Assembly: GCF_002102345.1 (NCBI RefSeq)
Contig: NZ_LQPP01000011.1
Span: forward strand, 1 to 64,000
DNA length: 64,000 nt
Reading direction: 5' to 3'
Origin: Mycolicibacterium peregrinum
Lineage (GTDB): Bacteria; Actinomycetota; Actinomycetes; Mycobacteriales; Mycobacteriaceae
This document shows positions 1 to 7,342 of the stretch, one piece after another (position 1 is the stretch's first letter; the number at the start of each line of letters is the position of its first letter). A model generated the notes under the pieces. That model was not told where the DNA came from. It saw only the letters and a program-made list of their open reading frames with translations, and searched no databases. Both the position numbers and the translations under genes were made by a program.

Positions 1-2
1 CG

Positions 3-206
3 AACTGCTCCACAGACCAGTCGCAACCGCGGCCTGAAATTCACACTCCCCGAGTCAACCGAACTCGGGGCAGTCCCAAGGACATCCGTAAGTGGATCGC
101 AGACTGGAACGACAATCCTCGCCCGTTCAACTGGACAAAAACCGCCGATGAGATCTTCGAACGACTCGCCTCATATCTTCAACGAATTCCCGGCGCAGGA
201 CACTAG
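3..206 (+). pseudogene. IS630-family transposase, C-terminal remnant
   Basis: Only the tail of the gene is present. The last ~45 codons encode KDIRKWIADWNDNPRPF, then WTKTADEIFERLASYL and a terminal GAGH. This is the typical C-terminal end of IS630-type DDE transposases, in which the WNxNPRPFxWTKTADEI block is highly conserved. The first ~20 codons of the frame do not resemble the family, so the remnant may be degraded or frameshifted upstream, or continue outside the window. Its stop codon TAG lies inside the CTAG at the left edge of the next insertion element. Confidence 0.75.
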
Positions 207-221
207 GAGTCTGCTGAATTA
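203..221 (+). repeat. Left terminal inverted repeat of the IS1182-family element
   Basis: The repeat reads CTAGGAGTCTGCTGAATTA. Its partner on the other strand differs only at the ninth base (C versus G). Confidence 0.85.
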
Positions 222-271
222 ATCCGGCGTGGTGTCGGGGTTTGCGCCGGTGTTCTCGAGATGATGGGTGG

Positions 272-1819
272 ATGCAGGGGCGGTCTGATGATCAGCGTGA
301 GCTTCTTGACGCGGAGTCGGTAGCGGGGCATCTTCTGAAGTCCGACAGCATGTTTGCGTTTCTGGCGGCGCATCGGCACGAGTTGTTTCCCGAGCAGATG
401 TTCGCTGATCTGTTTCCCTCGCGGCGGGGACGGCCCAGCGTGCCCGTTGAGGTGATGGCCTCGGTGATCACCTTGCAGGCGTTGCACGGCCTGTCCGACA
501 ACGAGACCGTGGACGCGGTGACCTTTGATCTGCGCTGGAAAGCCGCGTGCGGGTTGCCGATCACCGCGGCGGCGTTTCATTCCACGACGTTGACCTATTG
601 GCGGCGCCGACTGGCCGCCTCAGATCGCCCCGACCGCATCTTTGAGGCGGTCAAAGCTGTGGTCACCGAAACCGGGGTGCTCGCGAAGAAAACACGCCGC
701 GCACTGGATTCCACCGTTCTTGATGACGCGGTGGCCACCCAGGACACCGTCACCCAGCTGATCGCCGCGATCCGCCGGGTCCGCCGCGAGGTCCCCGCCG
801 CCGGCGAGGTTGTCGCGGCGCAGTGCCACGCCCACGACTACACCGATCCGGGCAAACCGGCGATCGCCTGGAACGACCAGACGGCCCGCGAACAATTGGT
901 CGATGGGCTGGTCAGCGACGCGCACCGACTGTTGGGGCATCTGCCCGAGGATGAACTGGGTCCGCGGGCGGCTGAGGCGGTGGCGTTGTTGGCGTTGGTC
1001 GCCGGCCAAGATGTGGAACCCGTTGAGGGCTCTGATGGCACCGACGGGCACTGGCGCATCGCCCAGAAAGTCGCCCCGGATCGGGTGATCTCGACGGTCG
1101 ATCCTGAGGCCCGTCACGCCCACAAGACCGTGCACCGCCGCCAGGATGGCTTCAAAGCCCATATCGCGATCGAGCCCGACACCGGGATCATCACCGACTG
1201 CGCCCTGACCAAGGCCAGCGGCACCGACAACCACGAAGCCGTCATCGGACTGGCACTGCTCGAAGGCGAACAGGCCCCGGTGCGGGTGCTGGGTGATTCG
1301 GCCTACGGCACCGGCGCAGCCCGAGCCGCCCTGGCCGGCAGAAAGCATGTCGCGGTGATCAAACCGATCCCGTTACGCACCCCGGTGCCTGGCGGGTTCA
1401 CCAGTGAAGATTTCACCATCGACTTCACCGCACGCACCGTGACCTGCCCCGCCAACCACACCGTCGCGATTACCCCCAGCGGCGGCGCGAAGTTCGAAAA
1501 GTACTGCCGCTCATGCCCTTTGAGGGTGCAGTGCACCACCGCCAAATGTGGACGCAACCTCACCATCAGTGAGCACGAACACCATCTCCGCACAGCACGG
1601 GCAGCCGCCCGCACACCCGAATGGCAGGCTGAGTACCGCCGGCACCGACCCATGGTGGAACGCTCGATCGCCTGGCTGACCCACCGAAACCGCAAAGTGC
1701 GCTACCGCGGCGTGGCGAAGAACGATCACTGGCTGCACCACCGCACCGCGGCGTTGAACCTGCGCCGCCTGATCACCATGGGCCTGACCCATACCGGCGC
1801 GACCTGGGCCATCGCCTGA
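272..1819 (+). CDS. IS1182-family transposase
   Basis: DDE-type transposase that moves the surrounding element, 515 residues from the ATG at 272. The frame is open from a TTG at 242, but the protein beginning MQGRSDDQRELLDAES is the usual family N-terminus. Visible features are an N-terminal DUF772-like region (residues ~35-110, with FPSRRGRPSVPVEVMAS), a central catalytic region with VLGDSAYGTG, and a C-terminal cysteine cluster (KYCRSCPLRVQC) followed by RHRPMVERSIAWLTHRNRKV. The frame is uninterrupted and the length is normal for the family. Confidence 0.9.
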   Translation: MQGRSDDQRELLDAESVAGHLLKSDSMFAFLAAHRHELFPEQMFADLFPSRRGRPSVPVEVMASVITLQALHGLSDNETVDAVTFDLRWKAACGLPITAAAFHSTTLTYWRRRLAASDRPDRIFEAVKAVVTETGVLAKKTRRALDSTVLDDAVATQDTVTQLIAAIRRVRREVPAAGEVVAAQCHAHDYTDPGKPAIAWNDQTAREQLVDGLVSDAHRLLGHLPEDELGPRAAEAVALLALVAGQDVEPVEGSDGTDGHWRIAQKVAPDRVISTVDPEARHAHKTVHRRQDGFKAHIAIEPDTGIITDCALTKASGTDNHEAVIGLALLEGEQAPVRVLGDSAYGTGAARAALAGRKHVAVIKPIPLRTPVPGGFTSEDFTIDFTARTVTCPANHTVAITPSGGAKFEKYCRSCPLRVQCTTAKCGRNLTISEHEHHLRTARAAARTPEWQAEYRRHRPMVERSIAWLTHRNRKVRYRGVAKNDHWLHHRTAALNLRRLITMGLTHTGATWAIA

Positions 1820-1961
1820 GGCCACAACTCAAGGGGGCTTGCCTGCCGATACGCCCGATATCACACGCAAACATGGCGAAGCGATCTCGCACCAGCCAAC
1901 CTCCCGGCCTGACCTCACACACGCCAACGAGCGCTTGAGACAACCCGCTCCTAAAACGCCC

Positions 1962-1980
1962 TAATTCAGCACACTCCTAG
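1962..1980 (-). repeat. Right terminal inverted repeat of the IS1182-family element
   Basis: The reverse complement reads CTAGGAGTGTGCTGAATTA and ends in the second CTAG at 1977-1980. Confidence 0.85.
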
Positions 1981-1981
1981 A

Positions 1982-2038
1982 GCGCTGGACTCCACCGGAG
2001 CCGATCTCAACGTCGACGGCGGTTCAGACTTTCGGTAG
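1982..2038 (+). pseudogene. C-terminal remnant of a short-chain dehydrogenase
   Basis: Directly after the right end of the insertion element an open frame reads ALDSTGADLNVDGGSDFR and stops. TGADLNVDGG is the classical end of SDR-family proteins (ITGxxxxVDGG). Only ~18 codons remain, so the body of the gene was lost or displaced, probably through the transposon insertions on its left. The remnant converges on the TetR gene at 2042. Confidence 0.7.
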
Positions 2039-2041
2039 TGC

Positions 2042-2671
2042 TCACCCGGCGGCTGGGCCGGCTGGGTCGGTGTGTACGGCAGGTGCGGTGAGCCCGGTCA
2101 GCATCAACTCGATCACCTGCTGGCGGACCTCGTCGAAATCGGTGTCCACCCGGCCACGGATACGCGCCTCGAGGTGCCGCACGGCGACCGCGTGGATGGC
2201 GAACGCGTCGAGTTCAGGCCGCGCGTTGGGCAGACTCCCGTCGGCCAATCCTTCGATCAGTGCGGCGGTGAGGACTTCGCGGTGGCGGGCGTAGGTGGCT
2301 TCGAGGCCCGCACCGATGCCCGGGGCGCCGGCGACTTCTGTTGACATGAACGCCAACGCGTCGCGGAACCGGGTTTCCTGCCAGCCGATGCTGAGGTAGT
2401 GCTCGATCCAGGTGGCGACCGCCGCGGCAGGCGTTTGTGCGGTTGCGACGGACTTCTGCAGGTCGACCAGGATCAACTCGCCCGCCCACTCCTGCATCGC
2501 GATGATCAGGTCGTCCTTGGAGGCGAAGTGCCGGTAGAAGATCCGCCGGTTGACTCCTGCTGCGTGCAGGATCTTCTCGATCGATGTGCCGGCCGTGCTG
2601 GTAGGGGTGCCACTGCTGATCAACCGGAATGCGGCGCGCATGATCGCCTCACGTTCCGTCTGATCACTCAT
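2042..2671 (-). CDS. TetR-family transcriptional regulator
   Basis: One-component repressor of 209 residues. The N-terminal HTH (residues ~10-55) includes the recognition segment GVNRRIFYRHFASKDDLI, which is typical of TetR. The C-terminal two-thirds is a helical ligand domain. I chose the ATG at 2671 (MSDQTEREAIMRAAF). Upstream in-frame codons would add a 21-residue tail that crosses an operator palindrome. The gene diverges from the Rieske oxygenase at 2868, and two near-identical palindromes lie between them, so it probably controls itself and that oxygenase. Confidence 0.9.
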   Translation of the reverse strand: MSDQTEREAIMRAAFRLISSGTPTSTAGTSIEKILHAAGVNRRIFYRHFASKDDLIIAMQEWAGELILVDLQKSVATAQTPAAAVATWIEHYLSIGWQETRFRDALAFMSTEVAGAPGIGAGLEATYARHREVLTAALIEGLADGSLPNARPELDAFAIHAVAVRHLEARIRGRVDTDFDEVRQQVIELMLTGLTAPAVHTDPAGPAAG

Positions 2672-2686
2672 ACGCGCTCCGTTCCG

Positions 2687-2701
2687 GGGAATCCAATTCC
2701 C
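2687..2701. promoter_or_regulatory. Candidate TetR operator 1, GGGAAT-N3-ATTCCC
   Basis: A 15-bp dyad with perfect 6-bp arms 16 bp upstream of the TetR start codon. It is one of two copies between the divergent genes. Confidence 0.7.
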
Positions 2702-2723
2702 AAAATAGCATGGGGGATTGTAT

Positions 2724-2738
2724 GGGAATGGCATTCCC
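2724..2738. promoter_or_regulatory. Candidate TetR operator 2, GGGAAT-N3-ATTCCC
   Basis: Second copy of the same dyad, 37 bp centre-to-centre from the first. A TAGTAT hexamer at 2741-2746 could be a promoter element for the rightward gene. Confidence 0.7.
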
Positions 2739-2867
2739 GATAGTATGACGAGCGTAACTTCACGCCGTTGTCGACGATGCGGCCGCTAGACCCAGACGCT
2801 CACCGACAGCCCGCCAGGTGGGTGCAACGACTGCCGCGGCGACGTGGCGCACATCGAAGGAGTCGAC

Positions 2868-3875
2868 ATGAAGGGCCTGCCCAGCATGCAGCCGACCGGA
2901 TGGTTCCAAGTTGGCTGGAGCGCCGATCTGGCGGTTGGCGATGTCATCGGTTTGCACTATTTCGGGGTCGACCTCGTCGCCTTCCGTGACCTCGACGGTG
3001 CGGTTCACGTGCTTGATGCGCACTGCCAGCACCTCGGCGCCAACCTGTCCAAGGGCGGTTGCGTTGTCGAGGACGGCATCCAGTGTCCGTTCCACGGCTG
3101 GGTGTGGAATGGGCAGGGCCGCAACGTGCGGATCCCGTATGAGAACCGTCCCAACCGTGGGCGCAAGGTGCGGTCCTGGCCGGTGACCGAACTCAACGAA
3201 TCCATCTACATCTGGCACGACGCGTCCGGCCGGGCACCGATATGGGAGGTGCCGGACGGGTTACAGGTGCTCGGTGCTCACATCCATGAGCGGCAATACT
3301 TCGCCGTGGGCCCGGAGGCGCGGATCAAATTCCCGGGGATCCATGTGCACCCGCAGGTCATCGCCGAGAATGCCGTCGATCCGCATCATTTCCGGTTCGT
3401 CCACCACACCCCGGTCAGCCCGGTTGTGCTACGCGAGAGCAGTGATGAGTCCACGTGGTCGGCCAAAGTCGGCTTCGGTCGGCGGTGGAACGACGGGGTC
3501 GACATACCAGGGGAGACGACCAACACCCTGGAGATCTACTGGTCGGGTCTGGGCATTGCCTTCAACGGCGAGCACACTCGGGAGGGGTACCGGGTCATCA
3601 ATATCTGCGCCACTCCGGTCGATGATGAGACGTCCGATATCTTCTCCACGTACTGGATCGACGTGGCCAACGGCAACTACGAGGAACGTCTGACGGCCGC
3701 ACAGGCGGCATTGCCGGACGATATCGCCATCTGGGACAGCCAGCACTACATGGATCCTCCGGGGCTGACGGCTTCCGAAGCCGCGGGATTCCGCCAACTT
3801 CGCAATTGGGCACGTAGCTTCTATCCCGAAACTGACCCGACTGCTGCCAACCCCGTTCCCTCCGGCGCTCGTTAG
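2868..3875 (+). CDS. Rieske non-heme iron oxygenase, KshA-like
   Basis: Terminal oxygenase of 335 residues that should hydroxylate a hydrophobic ring substrate using electrons from a separate reductase. The Rieske [2Fe-2S] ligands are Cys53-x-His55 and Cys73-x2-His76. The mononuclear iron site is Asp171 with His174 and His179 (NAVDPHHF..FVHH). Size and domain order match single-subunit oxygenases such as 3-ketosteroid 9-alpha-hydroxylase KshA, but orthology is not claimed. The ATG at 2868 has GAAGGA 6 nt upstream; a GTG at 2844 is the alternative. The 3' end overlaps the convergent DUF2889 gene by 4 bp. No reductase gene is adjacent. Confidence 0.85.
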   Translation: MKGLPSMQPTGWFQVGWSADLAVGDVIGLHYFGVDLVAFRDLDGAVHVLDAHCQHLGANLSKGGCVVEDGIQCPFHGWVWNGQGRNVRIPYENRPNRGRKVRSWPVTELNESIYIWHDASGRAPIWEVPDGLQVLGAHIHERQYFAVGPEARIKFPGIHVHPQVIAENAVDPHHFRFVHHTPVSPVVLRESSDESTWSAKVGFGRRWNDGVDIPGETTNTLEIYWSGLGIAFNGEHTREGYRVINICATPVDDETSDIFSTYWIDVANGNYEERLTAAQAALPDDIAIWDSQHYMDPPGLTASEAAGFRQLRNWARSFYPETDPTAANPVPSGAR

Positions 3876-4885
3876 CCGCCACGGAACGATTCGATCAACG
3901 CCTCGACATCGGCGACGCTGCGCAGCAGATCGTTGAGATGGGTGCAGGTACTTGTTCCGTGCAACTCCTGACGTACCCGGAAGTGCAGTTCAGACAAGGT
4001 CATTCCGGTGATGCGCTCGGCGCTGGCAACCGCACCCGGGCATTCCTGCCACGGCAGCACTCGCGGCGTCGCTTGGGAGTCGACGATGACGCCGGTGGCG
4101 TCCACGGTCGCGGTGAGCGTGTATTCGTGGATGATCGTTTCCACGTCGTCACCGCGTACGTAGGTGTCACGGAACATCGCGTCGATCCCGATCCGCTCGG
4201 GCGCTACTTCGAAGACGTCGATGCGGCGCCGGCGGCGCATGCCGAAGCGGGGCAATCGTGAAACCTGGTGCCAGGCATGGGGATCGTCAGTGTGATCGAG
4301 ATCGGGCGCCTCCGGACCGGTGACGACTACCGGATCGCCTGCCTCGAACGAGGTCATCAGCAGTCCGCCGGTGGCGAAGCCTGCGCATTGATCGGCGACA
4401 GGTAGATAGCCAGACCGGCCCGCATCTCCGAGCAGACCCGATGCCGACAGGGCGTGCCCGGAGATGAGCGTCGCGACGGGAACGTCGTCGAGCAATGTGT
4501 AGCGCAGGTCGCGAGCCTGTCGCAGCTCGGGTGCTGCTCGGTCGGCCGCGGCGCGAAATCCGCTCATCGCCGGTGCCCCGGCGAGATGCGCCACCGCCGC
4601 GACCGGTGGCGCCACCTCGACGTGTCGCACGACTCGAGCGACCAGCTCGATGGTGGCCGATAAACCGGCCGAACCGATTTCGGTGACCGCGCCCGCGTCA
4701 TCGGTCCAGACATCACGGGCCCGCCCGTTCAAGTACACCGGGTCCAGCGCGCCGTCGTCACGCGTCATATCGATCGACGAGGTACGGCGCGCAGACCGCG
4801 CCCTGCGCGCCGGATTCCCGGTCGTGGGCTGGTGTATCCCGTGCAGGGGATGAAGCCCGAACGCCGGAGTGCCCAGATCCGTCAC
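3872..4885 (-). CDS. DUF2889-family protein
   Basis: A 337-residue protein that I assign to DUF2889 from its C-terminal part, which contains ECPGAVASAERITGMTLSEL and CTHLNDLLRSVADVEALI. The family has no established reaction. The middle has a basic stretch (GMRRRRRIDVFE). There is no signal peptide or clear membrane segment. It starts at a GTG 10 bp after the OB-fold gene and is the last gene of the operon thiolase, OB-fold protein, DUF2889. That context suggests a role in CoA-thioester catabolism, perhaps as an accessory or hydrolytic protein (inference). Confidence 0.7.
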   Translation of the reverse strand: MTDLGTPAFGLHPLHGIHQPTTGNPARRARSARRTSSIDMTRDDGALDPVYLNGRARDVWTDDAGAVTEIGSAGLSATIELVARVVRHVEVAPPVAAVAHLAGAPAMSGFRAAADRAAPELRQARDLRYTLLDDVPVATLISGHALSASGLLGDAGRSGYLPVADQCAGFATGGLLMTSFEAGDPVVVTGPEAPDLDHTDDPHAWHQVSRLPRFGMRRRRRIDVFEVAPERIGIDAMFRDTYVRGDDVETIIHEYTLTATVDATGVIVDSQATPRVLPWQECPGAVASAERITGMTLSELHFRVRQELHGTSTCTHLNDLLRSVADVEALIESFRGG

Positions 4886-4895
4886 TCCGCCGATA

Positions 4896-5324
4896 CTAGG
4901 CCTCCGGACGGAACGCGAAGGTCACCAGCGACGTACCGTCAGCGGTCTCCAAGGTGGTGGTCGTCGACACCAGGCGCTGTCCGATCCGTAGGTCGGCCGG
5001 AGCAGCACCGACGATCAGGGTCTCCACCAGTACACCCTCGGGCAATTCGACGAAACCCACCACATAGGGCTGGAACACTTTAGGATCCCGGTTGCCCTTG
5101 TACGGCAGAGGCGGCGCGAACTCCTGGGTCGTGTAGGTGTACAGGGTTCCCTCGGTGGACAATTCGATCGTTTCGATGTCTTCCTGGATCTCTGGTGTGC
5201 CATCGAAGAGCTCGGGTCGCTCGGCGGGGAACTTCACCGCACCCGACGAGCGCCTGCGGGACGCGAACAGGACCGCGCGGTCTCCGTCGACCCGGAACAA
5301 TCCGTCGGTGATCAATGTGGTCAC
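4896..5324 (-). CDS. OB-fold (DUF35-like) thiolase partner lacking zinc-ribbon cysteines
   Basis: A 142-residue protein beside a thiolase in the same operon, with a 1-bp gap. Its C-terminal half has the DUF35/OB-fold pattern (QPYVVGFVELPEGVLVET..IVGAAPADLRIGQRL). Typical family members carry a CxxC...CxxC zinc ribbon before the OB fold. Here that region is replaced by a basic serine segment (FASRRRSSGAVKFPAE) and the protein has no cysteine. Known relatives act as non-catalytic partners of thiolases or aldolases, or as acyl-CoA-binding domains. A partner role for the thiolase at 5326 is the likeliest reading. Confidence 0.75.
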   Translation of the reverse strand: MTTLITDGLFRVDGDRAVLFASRRRSSGAVKFPAERPELFDGTPEIQEDIETIELSTEGTLYTYTTQEFAPPLPYKGNRDPKVFQPYVVGFVELPEGVLVETLIVGAAPADLRIGQRLVSTTTTLETADGTSLVTFAFRPEA

Positions 5325-5325
5325 G

Positions 5326-6513
5326 TCAGCTCACCTCGATAACCATCGCCGCGCCCATGCCGCCGCCGGCACACATGGACAACACGCCGAGACCACCACC
5401 GCGCCTGCGCAATTCGTAGATCGCCGAGGTGACCATCCGGGCTCCGGTGGCCGCGATCGGGTGGCCCAGACTGATACCTGACCCGTACACGTTCACGATG
5501 TCCTCGTCGAGACCGAGTTCACGGGAGCATGCCACCGCCTGCGCGGCGAACGCCTCATTGATCTCGAACAGCGCCACATCCTCCAGCTTGCGCCCGGCCA
5601 GGTCCAGCGCCTTGGGGATCGCCGTGATCGGGCCACTTCCGGTGCGGTTCGGGGCCACGCCCACCGCCGACCACGACAGCACGTGTGCCAGCACCTCGCC
5701 GGAGGTATCCGGACTGGTCAGCGCCACCGCTGCGGCAGCGTCGTTGACGCCCGAAGAATTACCCGCGGTCACGGTGAAGCCCTCGATTTCCGGATGCAGC
5801 ACCTTCAGGCCCGCGAGGGTCTCCAGCGAGCTGTCGCGACGGGGATGTTCGTCGGTGGCGAAGGTGATGGTGGTGCCGTCGGCCTGCGGCACGCGGATCG
5901 GGACGATCTCATCGACGAAGGAGCCGGCGTCGATGGCCTTGACCGCGCGCTGGTGGCTGCGCAGCGCCCATTCGTCCTGCACCTCGCGGGTGATGCCGTA
6001 CTGCACCGCGCAGTTGTGCGCCACGGTGATCGACATGTCCAGCGCCGGGGCGTCCTCGGTGGGCGGGTGCGAGAACGGGAACCACTGTTCGTAGTCTTCT
6101 GGTGACTTGCCCGAGGTGAAAGGCTTGCGCTTCTGCATGATTGGCCCGGTGGAACAGGATTCCGTGCCGCCGGCCAGGATGGCCCGGCTCATACCCGCCG
6201 CGATCTGGCCCGCCCCGACGGCGATCGCCGACAGGCTGGATGCGCACTGGCGGTTGACCGCGAGGCCGGGGACATTGGTCAGGCCGAGATCCACCGCGAC
6301 ATAGCGCGCGCTGTCACCGCCGCCCTGCAGGCTCTCGGCGAGCACCAGGTCGTCGAAATCTGCAGCGGACAATCCCGACCGCTCCAGGACCGCAGCGACC
6401 ACCGGCTTGGCCAGTTCGACCGCCGGCACGTTGGCCAGTGTGCCCCGGCGCGCGGTTCCGATCGGTGTGCGGGCAGCGGCCACAATCGCTGCGCGGGAAG
6501 TCGTCGAGCCCAT
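5326..6513 (-). CDS. Thiolase (acetyl-CoA C-acyltransferase)
   Basis: Catalyses thiolytic cleavage of 3-ketoacyl-CoA in beta-oxidation. The 395-residue length is normal. The catalytic set is complete: nucleophile Cys90 in VNRQCASSLSA, His351 in SGISLGHPIAATGARM and Cys381 in MCAGGGMG, with NEAFAAQ upstream. It is the first gene of the leftward operon with the OB-fold protein and DUF2889. The operon is divergent from MaoC at 6777, across a region with a strong palindrome. Confidence 0.92.
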   Translation of the reverse strand: MGSTTSRAAIVAAARTPIGTARRGTLANVPAVELAKPVVAAVLERSGLSAADFDDLVLAESLQGGGDSARYVAVDLGLTNVPGLAVNRQCASSLSAIAVGAGQIAAGMSRAILAGGTESCSTGPIMQKRKPFTSGKSPEDYEQWFPFSHPPTEDAPALDMSITVAHNCAVQYGITREVQDEWALRSHQRAVKAIDAGSFVDEIVPIRVPQADGTTITFATDEHPRRDSSLETLAGLKVLHPEIEGFTVTAGNSSGVNDAAAAVALTSPDTSGEVLAHVLSWSAVGVAPNRTGSGPITAIPKALDLAGRKLEDVALFEINEAFAAQAVACSRELGLDEDIVNVYGSGISLGHPIAATGARMVTSAIYELRRRGGGLGVLSMCAGGGMGAAMVIEVS

Positions 6514-6723
6514 GTGTCTCCCAAGATCCTCGAATGTCCGGGCCGCTTGCCCGGAGAGCGTGGCCAGTCTATACCGTTAAACAAATATCTGTATATCGGG
6601 TCGGATATTCACGGGGTGTTGTTCTACCGCTGCCAGATTTGCGACCAGAACATGCGGCATCTGCTCGCGGCGTCTCTGGCGCCGCGGCGGTAGGCAACTG
6701 CGCCCGCGCGCGGGTGTGGTGCA

Positions 6724-6749
6724 CTATTCATATATCGTTATATGAATAG
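6724..6749. promoter_or_regulatory. Candidate operator: perfect 11-bp inverted repeat
   Basis: Arms CTATTCATATA and TATATGAATAG are separated by TCGT. The dyad lies in the 263-bp gap between the divergent thiolase and MaoC genes, 27 bp upstream of the MaoC start. The arms are AT-rich in otherwise GC-rich DNA. The rest of the gap shows no gene. Confidence 0.75.
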
Positions 6750-6776
6750 TGGTATCGCTGCGGATTGGGGAGTTGG

Positions 6777-7235
6777 ATGAAGGTCATTGGGTCAATCGCT
6801 GATGCGGAGCAGGCCGTCGGCGAAGAGCTCGGTGTCGGCGATTGGATCCTTGTCGACCAGCAGCGCATCGACGCCTTCGCCGACATCACCGAAGACCACC
6901 AGTGGATTCACGTCGACGTAGACCGGGCCAAGGACGAAAGCCCGTACGGGGCAACCATCGCCCACGGCTTTCTGACGCTGTCTCTGCTCCCGGTGCTCAG
7001 CTCGCACAACTACCGGTTCGAGAACTCGAAGATGCGGGTCAACTACGGCCTGAACAAGGTGCGCTTCCTGGCTCCGGTGACGGCGGGCAGCCGGGTGCGA
7101 GCCAGGACGGTTCTCGTCGAGGCCGCGAAGGTCGATGACAGCACGGTGAATGTGACGATGCGCCACACCATCGAGCTCGATGGCTCAGACAAGCCGGCCG
7201 CGGTGGCGGACCTGATTGTGCGGGCGATTTTTTGA
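6777..7235 (+). CDS. MaoC-family enoyl-CoA hydratase (single hotdog domain)
   Basis: R-specific hydratase of 152 residues. The family signature is clear: DITEDHQWIHVDVDRA gives the Asp/His hydratase dyad, followed by SPYGATIAHGFLTLSLLP. Single-domain MaoC proteins hydrate trans-2-enoyl-CoA, and some pair with a second hotdog subunit. The ATG at 6777 has GGGGAG upstream; a TTG 12 nt earlier is a weaker alternative. It is the first gene of a rightward set with a thiolase-like protein and an acyl-CoA ligase, an arrangement that recalls steroid side-chain modules where a MaoC hydratase feeds an Ltp2-type aldolase. Confidence 0.9.
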   Translation: MKVIGSIADAEQAVGEELGVGDWILVDQQRIDAFADITEDHQWIHVDVDRAKDESPYGATIAHGFLTLSLLPVLSSHNYRFENSKMRVNYGLNKVRFLAPVTAGSRVRARTVLVEAAKVDDSTVNVTMRHTIELDGSDKPAAVADLIVRAIF

Positions 7236-7264
7236 GCCCGGACCCGGCGGGACAGCGGACGAAT

Positions 7265-7342
7265 ATGCTCACCGTGGTGAGTGTCGCAATCGAGGAGGCT
7301 CCTGTGAAAGGCCAGCGAGAAGCGAAGCGGGATCGCGCATGA
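7265..7342 (+). CDS. Possible 25-aa leader ORF overlapping the thiolase-like gene
   Basis: A short frame runs from an ATG at 7265, with an internal GTG at 7304 that has GAGGAGG upstream. It ends at a TGA (7340-7342) overlapping the ATG of the next gene as ATGA. The peptide ends PVKGQREAKRDRA. The strong ribosome-binding site belongs to this small frame rather than to the thiolase-like gene, which suggests translational coupling. No homology is recognised. Confidence 0.4.
   Translation: MLTVVSVAIEEAPVKGQREAKRDRA

Larger units (their letters stand above)
203..1980 (+). mobile_element. IS1182-family insertion sequence, apparently complete
   Basis: A single transposase gene is flanked by 19-bp terminal inverted repeats that match at 18 of 19 positions (203-221 and 1962-1980). 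Both outer ends carry CTAG, which is either part of the repeat or a 4-bp target duplication (element 207-1976). The element sits between an IS630 remnant and the tail of an SDR gene. Intact repeats and an intact transposase suggest recent or still possible mobility. Confidence 0.85.
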
